DNA of 10,594 nt from MGR-bin208 sp043780275. GTDB lineage: Bacteria > Bacteroidota > Bacteroidia > Chitinophagales > Chitinophagaceae. The stretch lies in contig JAYWCV010000177.1 of the NCBI GenBank assembly GCA_043780275.1, positions 1 to 10,594 on the forward strand, given 5' to 3'. The notes beneath the pieces are model-generated. The model was not told the origin of the DNA, ran no database searches, and saw only the letters and a list, made by a program, of their open reading frames with translations. Below, piece after piece: positions 1 to 5,457 of this stretch. Position numbers and translations under genes: made by a program. Positions within the stretch are counted from its first letter, which is position 1. Each line of letters begins with the position of its first letter.

Positions 1-472
1 ACATTTCATTTATTCTTAATCCACCACCGGCAAGACTTTGTAACCATAAACTGGCCGTATTATCACTCATTGTCATCATCAGCATAATTAATTTACTGAG
101 TTCAATTTTTTCGCCGTTTTTAAATGATCCCAAAATATCAACCCCTTCATATAATAACGAATCATTATACACTACTGGTTGATGGTAGTTGAGTTCGCCA
201 ATATTTATCTTGTCAGTAATTCCAAGCAGAATGGGAATTTTTACCATGCTGGCCGTTGGAAAAACACTATCTGCATTGATTGATACAATCTTATTGGTTT
301 TCAGGTTTTTAAAATAAATACCAAAATCTCCATGAAATGAATGGCTGATGGCAATTAATTCTTTCGCCAGTTTTTTATCGGTTTTTTGCCCGTAAACAAA
401 ATTGGTAAGAAGTATTAAAAAAAATAAGAAATATTTTGAACGGGTATTTTTAAGCATATTTTTAAAATTCAT
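1..472 (-). CDS. Class A beta-lactamase-like serine hydrolase, 3' end outside the window
   Basis: The reading frame opens at the ATG complementary to 470-472 and stays open for 157 codons to the window edge, so the C-terminal part is missing. Residues 1-28 look like a Sec signal peptide: basic residues, a hydrophobic core around 14-26, and likely cleavage after VYG before QK. A periplasmic or secreted enzyme is expected. The active-site SxxK motif is seen as S75-M-V-K78 within FPTASMVKIPIL. The second motif S136-D-N lies 61 residues later, which matches the class A spacing. The omega-loop Glu and the KTG motif would lie outside the window, so true beta-lactamase activity cannot be separated from a related D,D-peptidase or serine hydrolase (beta-lactamase2 family). 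The gene is divergent from the chromate transporter across 82 bases. No clear TAnnTTTG box was found in that gap. Confidence 0.85.
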   Translation of the reverse strand, partial: MNFKNMLKNTRSKYFLFFLILLTNFVYGQKTDKKLAKELIAISHSFHGDFGIYFKNLKTNKIVSINADSVFPTASMVKIPILLGITDKINIGELNYHQPVVYNDSLLYEGVDILGSFKNGEKIELSKLIMLMMTMSDNTASLWLQSLAGGGLRINEM

Positions 473-554
473 TGTTAATTAAGCAAGTTTAAATTTATGT
501 CTGTTTTTTTGAAAAATCATAAAATGGATAAATCAAATTACCTATTTTTAATGA

Positions 555-1796
555 TTGAAGCTGCTTAGACATACCCCCTTTCTTAAACAAGTGCTTTTGC
601 ATAGTGTTACTGCATTTGGCGGACCACAAGCCCACCTGGCAATGATGATGAAAACCTTTGTTCAAAAACGTCATTATGTTACAGAAAAGGAATTACTTGA
701 ATATAATGCTTTTTGTCAGCTTTTGCCAGGTGCATCCTCAACACAAACACTCACCTTGATTGGTTACAAAAGAGGAGGTATTCCATTGGCAATCATTACG
801 TTACTTATATGGATTATGCCGGCCAGTGTTCTTATGGGTAGCTTTTCATTTATGCTTCATTATATTGATACGAAAGCTTTGCATGTTGATATTTTTAAAT
901 TTATTCCTCCTGTTGCAGCCGGATTTCTTGTGTATGCTTCTATCGTTGCATTTAAGATTTCGGTCAATAACAAGATTACCTGGTTTATTATGATAATTGG
1001 CAGCATTGCCACATATGCCTTTTTTAAACAACCATGGATTTTCCCAATATTAATTGTTTTAGGTGGCGTGGTTACCAATCTCAGCAGAAAAAGAATTCCA
1101 CAAGTGGATGTGAAACCTGCAAAGATAAAATGGTGGAATATCTGGCTTTTCGCTTTTATTTTCATTTTAGCCGGCGTTTTTAGTGAAACGGCACGTAAAA
1201 AAGAGTGGGATCTTAAAATTCCGTTGAATCTTTTTGAAAATTTTTACAGGATGGGTAGCCTGGTATTTGGTGGTGGCCAGGTATTAATGCCCATGCTTTA
1301 TGAACAATATTGTATTCGTCCGGAAGCTAAAAGAGTGCAGGAAAAAGATGTAATAACGATTAAAAAAGATGAAATGTATACCGGGATGGGGATTGTCCGT
1401 GCTGTTCCGGGGCCGGTATTTTCTATAGCATCCTTTACGGGTGGAATGGCGTTAAAAGATAAAGGAACCACTATGCAGATGTTGGGTTGTTTGATAGGTA
1501 CAATTGGTATTTTTTTACCCAGCGCATTATTGGTTCTTTTTTTCTTTCCTATCTGGACTTATCTAAAAAAATATGCTGCAGTCTATCGATCATTGGAAGG
1601 GATTAATGCCGTGGTAGTTGGAATTATGATTGCGGCTACTTTTTATATCATGAAAGACATCTCGCTGATTGAAGCAAAAACAGTAAGCCTCATTAATATT
1701 TTTATTATAGTTGCTTCTTACTTTGTGTTGCAATTTACCAGGATTGGCGCACCTTTCATCGTTTTGTTCGCATTGCTTCTGGGTTATTTCTTTTAA
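555..1796 (+). CDS. chrA: Chromate transporter, long-chain CHR family
   Basis: This is a 413-residue polytopic membrane protein made of two homologous CHR halves, the usual size for long-chain ChrA transporters, which export chromate from the cytoplasm. The N-terminal half carries FGGPQAH (21-27) and QLLPGASSTQT (55-65). The C-terminal half carries the matching FGGGQVLMP (238-246) and VRAVPGPVFSIASFTGG (281-297). About ten hydrophobic segments are visible. The start is uncertain. The frame is closed by TGA at 552-554, directly before TTG 555, so TTG is the first possible start. The next ATGs, at 642-650, would remove the first conserved motif. A short out-of-frame reading frame (ATG 524, stop TAG 566-568) overlaps the start and could couple translation. 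Deleting one base of ATGATTG at 551-557 would give an in-frame ATG. It converges on nadD with 7 bases between stop codons. Chromate as the real substrate is inferred from the family name. Confidence 0.88.
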   Translation: MKLLRHTPFLKQVLLHSVTAFGGPQAHLAMMMKTFVQKRHYVTEKELLEYNAFCQLLPGASSTQTLTLIGYKRGGIPLAIITLLIWIMPASVLMGSFSFMLHYIDTKALHVDIFKFIPPVAAGFLVYASIVAFKISVNNKITWFIMIIGSIATYAFFKQPWIFPILIVLGGVVTNLSRKRIPQVDVKPAKIKWWNIWLFAFIFILAGVFSETARKKEWDLKIPLNLFENFYRMGSLVFGGGQVLMPMLYEQYCIRPEAKRVQEKDVITIKKDEMYTGMGIVRAVPGPVFSIASFTGGMALKDKGTTMQMLGCLIGTIGIFLPSALLVLFFFPIWTYLKKYAAVYRSLEGINAVVVGIMIAATFYIMKDISLIEAKTVSLINIFIIVASYFVLQFTRIGAPFIVLFALLLGYFF

Positions 1797-1804
1797 GAAA
1801 TCCC
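1781..1804. terminator. Inverted repeat at the convergent chrA/nadD junction, possible bidirectional terminator
   Basis: The sequence ATTTCTT (1786-1792) is followed by TT and then AAGAAAT (1795-1801), a perfect 7-bp stem. It is flanked by GGG (1781-1783) and CCC (1802-1804), which could extend it past a two-base bulge. The TAA of the transporter gene lies inside the repeat and the nadD stop overlaps its end. No classical U-tract follows on either strand, and the loop is very short, so the terminator role is an inference from its position between two convergent genes. Confidence 0.35.
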
Positions 1805-2373
1805 TATTTGTAATACCTGCTTTTTTCCAGTTCTTCCCGCACTTTTTCAGGCACCAGGTAACGGATTGATTGATCCTTTCGAATCAACTCACGTATTTGT
1901 GTAGCCGAAATTTCAAGCAGCGGCGCATCCAGAATTTTTACTTGATATTCTTCAGCGGACTCTACGGCAAAGCCCGGACGTTTATATATTAAAATTTGAA
2001 AGTTGTTTAACAAAACGGAAGAATTTTTCCATTTATTGATGTTTTTAAAACTATCACTTCCCATAATAATGGAGAATTCATCTTCCGGATACTTTTCTTG
2101 TAAATAGGTCATTGTATCTACCGTGTAAGATGGCTTTGGTAAATAAAATTCTATATCCGAAGCTTTCATTCTTGCATCATCATCAATGACAAGCCTTACC
2201 AAGTGCAAACGGTCAAACTCATTCAAAAGTGATTTTTCTGCTTTGAATGGATTTTGAGGTGATACAACAAACCACAATTTTTCTACAATTCCCTTGTTTA
2301 AAATATGATTGGCAATTATTAAGTGGCCAATATGGATTGGATTAAATGAGCCAAAATAAAGACCAATCTTCAT
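1804..2373 (-). CDS. nadD: Nicotinate-nucleotide adenylyltransferase
   Basis: NadD transfers AMP from ATP to nicotinate mononucleotide to make deamido-NAD, a cytoplasmic step of NAD synthesis. The 189-residue length is normal. The nucleotidyltransferase signature GSFNPIHIGH is at residues 8-17, SPQNPFK at 38-44, the substrate-contact stretch PSYTVDT at 81-87, GSDSF at 105-109, and the second nucleotide-binding motif ISATQIR at 155-161. The ATG at 2373 places the first motif seven residues in, as expected. It starts 8 bases after the feoA stop with no promoter-like box between them, so the two genes are probably co-transcribed from the promoter at 2631-2638. The opposite end is convergent with the chromate transporter. 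Confidence 0.95.
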   Translation of the reverse strand: MKIGLYFGSFNPIHIGHLIIANHILNKGIVEKLWFVVSPQNPFKAEKSLLNEFDRLHLVRLVIDDDARMKASDIEFYLPKPSYTVDTMTYLQEKYPEDEFSIIMGSDSFKNINKWKNSSVLLNNFQILIYKRPGFAVESAEEYQVKILDAPLLEISATQIRELIRKDQSIRYLVPEKVREELEKSRYYK

Positions 2374-2381
2374 ATAACAAC

Positions 2382-2612
2382 TTAATTAGTAAAGTCAACA
2401 ATGATGAATTCAGCTTCACTCATTCGCAAACTCAAGTTATAGCCTGCTACTTTTACAGATATAGGATCGCCCAAAGGGGCTATTTGATTAACATAAATGG
2501 TTTCTCCCGGCACACAACCCATTTCTAAAAACTTCAATGAAAGTTCACTGTTTTGAAATTTCTTTATTACTCCCAATTGTCCAGGCTTCAGTTCTGACAG
2601 TTTTATATCCAT
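2382..2612 (-). CDS. feoA: FeoA-family protein (SH3-like ferrous iron transport accessory)
   Basis: This 76-residue protein consists of one FeoA SH3-like domain. Visible family landmarks are LSELKPGQLGVI (5-16), LKFLEMGCVPGE (26-37), APLGDPISVKV (45-55) and GYNLSLRMSEAEFI (57-70). FeoA proteins are small cytoplasmic partners of the FeoB ferrous iron permease. Here no feoB is adjacent: nadD follows 8 bases downstream and ybeY is divergent upstream. It either works with a distant FeoB or belongs to a stand-alone FeoA-like group. The ATG at 2612 lies 18 bases after a perfect TAnnTTTG box, which supports this start. The family call is firm; the iron transport role is inferred. Confidence 0.87.
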   Translation of the reverse strand: MDIKLSELKPGQLGVIKKFQNSELSLKFLEMGCVPGETIYVNQIAPLGDPISVKVAGYNLSLRMSEAEFIIVDFTN

Positions 2613-2630
2613 ATTTTTAATCTACGATTG

Positions 2631-2638
2631 CAAAGCTA
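2631..2638 (-). promoter_or_regulatory. Promoter -7 box of feoA-nadD
   Basis: On the minus strand this reads TAGCTTTG, an exact match to the Bacteroidota -7 consensus TAnnTTTG, 18 bases before the feoA ATG. No TTTG element is found at the expected upstream distance, so only the -7 half is supported. Confidence 0.6.
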
Positions 2639-2644
2639 GTCTTG
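2637..2644 (+). promoter_or_regulatory. Candidate -7 box of ybeY
   Basis: The plus strand reads TAGTCTTG, one mismatch from TAnnTTTG, 32 bases before the ybeY ATG at 2677. It shares the bases TA (2637-2638) with the feoA box on the other strand, so the two divergent promoters would be back to back. The assignment is weak because of the mismatch and the missing -33 element. Confidence 0.3.
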
Positions 2645-2676
2645 TAAATTCTATTTTGTTTACGAATTTTGAAATT

Positions 2677-3132
2677 ATGACAAACATTTCAACCCATAAA
2701 GTGTATTTCTTTTGTCAAAGCATAACTATTACGCTAAAAAACAGAAATGCATTAAAACTGTTTATAGAAAGGCTTTTCAAAAAAGAAGGCAAGAAATTAC
2801 AGGTAATAAATTTTGTCTTTTGTTCAGATGAACGTCTTTTGGAGATGAACCAGGAATATCTGAACCATGACTATTATACAGACATCATCAGTTTCGATCT
2901 TTCTGAAGATAAAACTACCGTTGTTGGCGATATTTATATTAGTTATGAAAGGGTAAAGGAGAATGCAAAAAATCTAAACACTACTTTAATGAATGAATTA
3001 CACAGGGTAATATTTCATGGAGCTCTCCATTTATGTGGCTATAAAGACAAAACAAAATCTGACATAGCTCAAATGAGAGGAAAAGAAGAGGAATATCTTA
3101 GTCTTTATTCAAAATCAATTCGTTCCACGTGA
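2677..3132 (+). CDS. ybeY: Endoribonuclease YbeY, 16S rRNA maturation factor
   Basis: YbeY is a metal-dependent endoribonuclease that acts in 16S rRNA 3' maturation and ribosome quality control in the cytoplasm. With the ATG at 2677 the protein has 151 residues, normal for the family. An upstream in-frame TTG (2656) is possible but is not needed for the fold. The conserved stretch YLNHDYYTDIISFDL lies at 61-75. The metal-binding signature is HGALHLCGYKD at 114-124: H114 and H118 are present, but the usual third His of HxxxHxxxxxH is Asp124. I believe GYKD occurs in other Bacteroidota YbeY proteins, but could not check this. The last codons and the TGA stop are part of a parS site. mnmG follows 113 bases downstream on the same strand, a neighbourhood I recall from other Bacteroidota. 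Confidence 0.92.
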   Translation: MTNISTHKVYFFCQSITITLKNRNALKLFIERLFKKEGKKLQVINFVFCSDERLLEMNQEYLNHDYYTDIISFDLSEDKTTVVGDIYISYERVKENAKNLNTTLMNELHRVIFHGALHLCGYKDKTKSDIAQMRGKEEEYLSLYSKSIRST

Positions 3133-3136
3133 AACT
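3121..3136. other. parS centromere-like site 1 (14/16), overlapping the ybeY stop
   Basis: The bases CGTTCCACGTGAAACT match the classical ParB-binding consensus TGTTCCACGTGAAACA at 14 of 16 positions. Only the two outermost bases differ, and the inner 14-mer around CACGTG is intact. It encodes Arg-Ser-Thr and the TGA stop of ybeY, so the end of that protein is set by the site. It lies 38 bp, start to start, from the second copy. Confidence 0.82.
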
Positions 3137-3158
3137 ATCGCTCATTCAAGTTGTCTGC

Positions 3159-3174
3159 TGTTCCACGTGAAACA
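3159..3174. other. parS centromere-like site 2 (16/16)
   Basis: The sequence TGTTCCACGTGAAACA is identical over 16 bases to the consensus described for Bacillus subtilis Spo0J/ParB sites. parS sites load ParB clamps that spread over origin-proximal DNA and work with ParA and SMC in chromosome segregation. This copy lies in the ybeY-mnmG gap, 39 bases upstream of the mnmG -7 box. A perfect 16-mer next to a second near-perfect copy is very unlikely by chance in A+T-rich DNA. Confidence 0.93.
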
Positions 3175-3213
3175 ACCGACAATTATATAACTCCCCCGAC
3201 TACTGAAGGATTG

Positions 3214-3221
3214 TATCTTTG
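3214..3221 (+). promoter_or_regulatory. Promoter -7 box of mnmG
   Basis: The bases TATCTTTG match TAnnTTTG exactly, with 24 bases between the box and the ATG at 3246. An upstream in-frame TTG at 3219 overlaps the box itself, so transcripts from this promoter would not contain it. That supports ATG 3246 as the real start. No -33 TTTG is seen at 19 bases upstream. Confidence 0.6.
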
Positions 3222-3245
3222 CAGCCTTTAGCAAAATCAATCGAA

Positions 3246-5108
3246 ATGTTTCCAAAGTATGATGTAATAGTTGTTGGTGCAGGCCATGCGGGCTGTGAAG
3301 CCGCAGCTGCTGCTGCAAATATGGGCAGTACGGTTTTATTGATAACAATGAATATGCAAACTATAGCTCAGATGAGTTGCAATCCTGCTATGGGTGGAAT
3401 AGCCAAAGGCCAGATAGTCAGGGAAATAGATGCCATGGGCGGATATAGTGGAATTGTCTCGGATGAAAGTATGATTCAGTTTAGGATGTTGAACAAATCA
3501 AAGGGACCGGCCATGTGGAGCCCAAGATCGCAGAATGACCGGATGATGTTTGCAACCAAGTGGAGAGAGATGTTGGAAGCTACACCCAATGTTGATTTTT
3601 ACCAGGATATGGTTGGGTCGATAATTATTAAAGACGGTTTTGCTTCTGGAGTTGTTACAGGACTTGGACATCGTATTGAGTCTAAAACAGTAATTGTAAC
3701 AAGTGGTACTTTTTTAAATGGTGTAATTCATATTGGCGAGAAAAGATTTGGTGGAGGAAGAGCTGGTGAAAAAGCAGCAACAGGAATTACAGAACAACTG
3801 GTTGGTTTGGGATTTGAAAGCGATCGTTTGAAAACCGGAACTCCGCCAAGAGTTGATGGAAGAAGTCTGGATTATTCTAAAATGGAAGAACAACCCGGCG
3901 ATGATGAAATGGTCGGCTTTTCATTTATGGATTCTCAAAAACCAAAAAAACAATTAAGCTGCTGGATAACTTATACAAACCAAGAAGTTCACGATATATT
4001 AAAAACAGGATTTGACAGAAGTCCAATGTTTCAAGGAAGAATTGATGGGGTTGGTCCCCGTTACTGTCCAAGCATTGAAGACAAAATCAATCGTTTTGCA
4101 GAAAGAGAAAGACATCAGCTTTTTATAGAACCCGAAGGATGGAATACAGTTGAGATTTATGTCAACGGTTTTTCAACTTCTTTGCCAGAAGAAGTGCAAT
4201 ACGAAGCACTTCGTATGATTCCTGGTTTTGAGAATGTTAGAATTTTCAGACCAGGATATGCTATTGAATACGACTATTTCCCACCTACCCAGCTAAAATA
4301 TTCACTGGAGACAAAACAAATTGAAAATTTATTTTTTGCAGGACAGATTAACGGAACAACCGGATATGAAGAAGCAGCATGCCAGGGATTGATGGCAGGA
4401 ATAAATGCACATCAAAAAGCAAATGAAAAAGAGGCTGTAATTCTTAAAAGAAGTGAGGCATATATAGGTGTACTTATAGACGACCTTATCAGTAAGGGAA
4501 CCGACGAACCATATAGAATGTTTACCTCCAGAGCCGAATTCAGAACATTGCTTCGGCAGGACAATGCAGATCTCCGACTAACAGAACTAAGTTATAAAAT
4601 TGGATTAGCGAAGCAAGACAGAATGGACAATTTGATTATAAAGAAAAATGAAATTGAAAAAATAAAAAACATCCTGACTGAAACCAACGTTGATCCTGAA
4701 CAAATAAATACCTTTCTGAATTCTATAAATTCATCGCCCATAACAGAAAGACAAAAAACAAGTAAACTGTTATTGCGTCCATCTATAGAACTGGAAGATC
4801 TTATAAAAGTACTGCCTGCACTGAAACACAGCTTATCTCCTTTTTCTGCTACAGCTATCGAACAAGCATCCATACAGGTTAAATACGATAGCTATATTGA
4901 AAAAGAAAAAGAACTTGTTGCTCGTATGAAGCAAATGGAAGAACTCTCCATTCCCGAAAACTTTGATTTTTTAAAATTAAAATCTTTGGGAAATGAAGCA
5001 AGAGAAAAGCTACAAAAAATTAAACCAAGAACACTTGGACAAGCAAGCAGAATCAGCGGTATCAATCCAAGCGATGTGCAAATATTGATGGTATTTATGG
5101 GGAGGTAA
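3246..5108 (+). CDS. mnmG: tRNA uridine-34 5-carboxymethylaminomethyl modification enzyme MnmG (GidA)
   Basis: MnmG is an FAD protein that, with the GTPase MnmE, installs the carboxymethylaminomethyl group on wobble uridine 34 of several tRNAs, using methylenetetrahydrofolate. The 620-residue length is typical. The FAD Rossmann motif GAGHAG is at 11-16. The cysteine motif CNPAMGGIAKG is at 45-55 (catalytic-type C45), GRAGEKAATG at 171-180, and RYCPSIED at 272-279 with the second conserved cysteine C274. The FAD-contacting FFAGQINGTTGYEEAACQG is at 363-381. The C-terminal GidA-associated helical domain ends with RTLGQASRISGINPSDVQI (595-613). ATG 3246 was chosen over an in-frame TTG at 3219 because the TTG lies in the promoter box. 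The partner mnmE is not in the window. Transcription probably ends at the hairpin at 5263-5300. Confidence 0.97.
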   Translation: MFPKYDVIVVGAGHAGCEAAAAAANMGSTVLLITMNMQTIAQMSCNPAMGGIAKGQIVREIDAMGGYSGIVSDESMIQFRMLNKSKGPAMWSPRSQNDRMMFATKWREMLEATPNVDFYQDMVGSIIIKDGFASGVVTGLGHRIESKTVIVTSGTFLNGVIHIGEKRFGGGRAGEKAATGITEQLVGLGFESDRLKTGTPPRVDGRSLDYSKMEEQPGDDEMVGFSFMDSQKPKKQLSCWITYTNQEVHDILKTGFDRSPMFQGRIDGVGPRYCPSIEDKINRFAERERHQLFIEPEGWNTVEIYVNGFSTSLPEEVQYEALRMIPGFENVRIFRPGYAIEYDYFPPTQLKYSLETKQIENLFFAGQINGTTGYEEAACQGLMAGINAHQKANEKEAVILKRSEAYIGVLIDDLISKGTDEPYRMFTSRAEFRTLLRQDNADLRLTELSYKIGLAKQDRMDNLIIKKNEIEKIKNILTETNVDPEQINTFLNSINSSPITERQKTSKLLLRPSIELEDLIKVLPALKHSLSPFSATAIEQASIQVKYDSYIEKEKELVARMKQMEELSIPENFDFLKLKSLGNEAREKLQKIKPRTLGQASRISGINPSDVQILMVFMGR

Positions 5109-5262
5109 GTACAAGCCCCACTTCTGTTGTTGGTCAAAAGACACAACAAAGGCTGGTGCGTCTAGGAAGACCAAAAAGAGTAGAAAGTTCTCTTGTAAAG
5201 ATAGCCCCAATCAGACTTCGTTCCTCAGTCGCTATGGTACACGGTGAGGTGAAACTATCAAT
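5109..5262 (+). other. Unassigned stretch between mnmG and the terminator
   Basis: About 154 bases between the mnmG stop and the shared terminator hold no convincing gene. By eye the stretch is richer in G+C than neighbouring intergenic DNA. It contains a good hairpin at 5127-5149: TTGTTG-GTC, loop AAAA, GAC-A-CAACAA, with one bulged A. A weaker pairing joins CCTCA (5223-5227) and TGAGG (5245-5249). A minus-strand open frame crosses it into mnmG, but overlaps the conserved mnmG C-terminus antisense and is not a credible gene. It could be a structured 3' UTR, a small RNA, or a copy of a dispersed intergenic repeat. Confidence 0.4.
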
Positions 5263-5300
5263 AAAAAGCCTGATGCATTTTTAAACGCATCAGGCTTTTT
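5263..5300. terminator. Bidirectional intrinsic terminator between mnmG and tRNA-Phe
   Basis: A perfect inverted repeat pairs 5263-5276 with 5287-5300 around a 10-base loop. The G+C-containing core GCCTGATGC/GCATCAGGC is flanked by five A on the left and five T on the right, so each strand reads hairpin followed by a U-tract. It ends mnmG transcripts on the plus strand. On the minus strand it lies 11 bases beyond the tRNA-Phe 3' end. Confidence 0.9.
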
Positions 5301-5311
5301 CTACTTCACTG

Positions 5312-5384
5312 TGGTGTGGGCCGGGATCGAACCGGCGACACAAGGATTTTCAGTCCTTTGCTCTACCGACTGAGCTACCGCACC
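5312..5384 (-). tRNA. tRNA-Phe (anticodon GAA)
   Basis: The minus strand folds as a complete 73-base cloverleaf. It has acceptor strand GGTGCGG (5378-5384), D stem GCTC/GAGC, anticodon stem AAGGA/TCCTT with loop CTGAAAA giving anticodon GAA, variable loop GTGTC, T stem GCCGG/CCGGC with loop TTCGATC, and acceptor 3' strand CCACACC (5313-5319) with discriminator A at 5312. CCA is not encoded; ACA follows. One acceptor pair is broken: C5 faces A68. Every other stem pair is Watson-Crick. A full-consensus promoter lies just upstream and a strong terminator just downstream, so it is a monocistronic gene that is very likely expressed. Confidence 0.96.
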
Positions 5385-5407
5385 TTCCTTTTTCCCTTAC
5401 GGGGCAG

Positions 5408-5438
5408 CAAAGATAGGGCATCTTTTGTTGCACACAAA
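5408..5438 (-). promoter_or_regulatory. Full Bacteroidota-type promoter of tRNA-Phe
   Basis: On the minus strand TTTG (complement of 5435-5438) is followed by exactly 19 bases and then TATCTTTG (complement of 5408-5415). This is the textbook TTTG-N19-TAnnTTTG housekeeping-sigma promoter of Bacteroidota. The mature tRNA begins 23 bases after the box, leaving a short 5' leader for RNase P removal. It is the best promoter in the window and supports the phylum call. Confidence 0.85.
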
Positions 5439-5457
5439 TCAAAATTGAAAAATAATC

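Noticed and set aside
525..531. Minus-strand TTATCCA resembling part of a DnaA box, considered because parS sites suggest origin proximity.
   Set aside because: Only seven bases match, it is single, and there is no cluster, AT-rich unwinding block or dnaA gene nearby. No origin can be claimed.
1096..1120. A split parS-like sequence, TTCCAC then GTGAAAC, inside the chromate transporter gene.
   Set aside because: The halves are separated by eight extra bases and lie in a well-explained coding region, so no ParB dimer site is formed.
2656..2676. TTG-initiated extension of YbeY by seven residues.
   Set aside because: The ATG at 2677 gives normal family length, and the extra residues add no conserved feature.
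5010..5210. Minus-strand open frame of 66 codons across the mnmG end and the following gap.
   Set aside because: It is antisense to the conserved MnmG C-terminus, has no recognisable domain and no promoter box; treated as non-coding.
5246..5260. A possible third parS copy: GTGAAACTATC, identical to the right half and flank of parS site 1.
   Set aside because: The left half does not match; only about 9 of 16 consensus bases agree and the CACGTG core is absent. At most a half-site or chance repeat.
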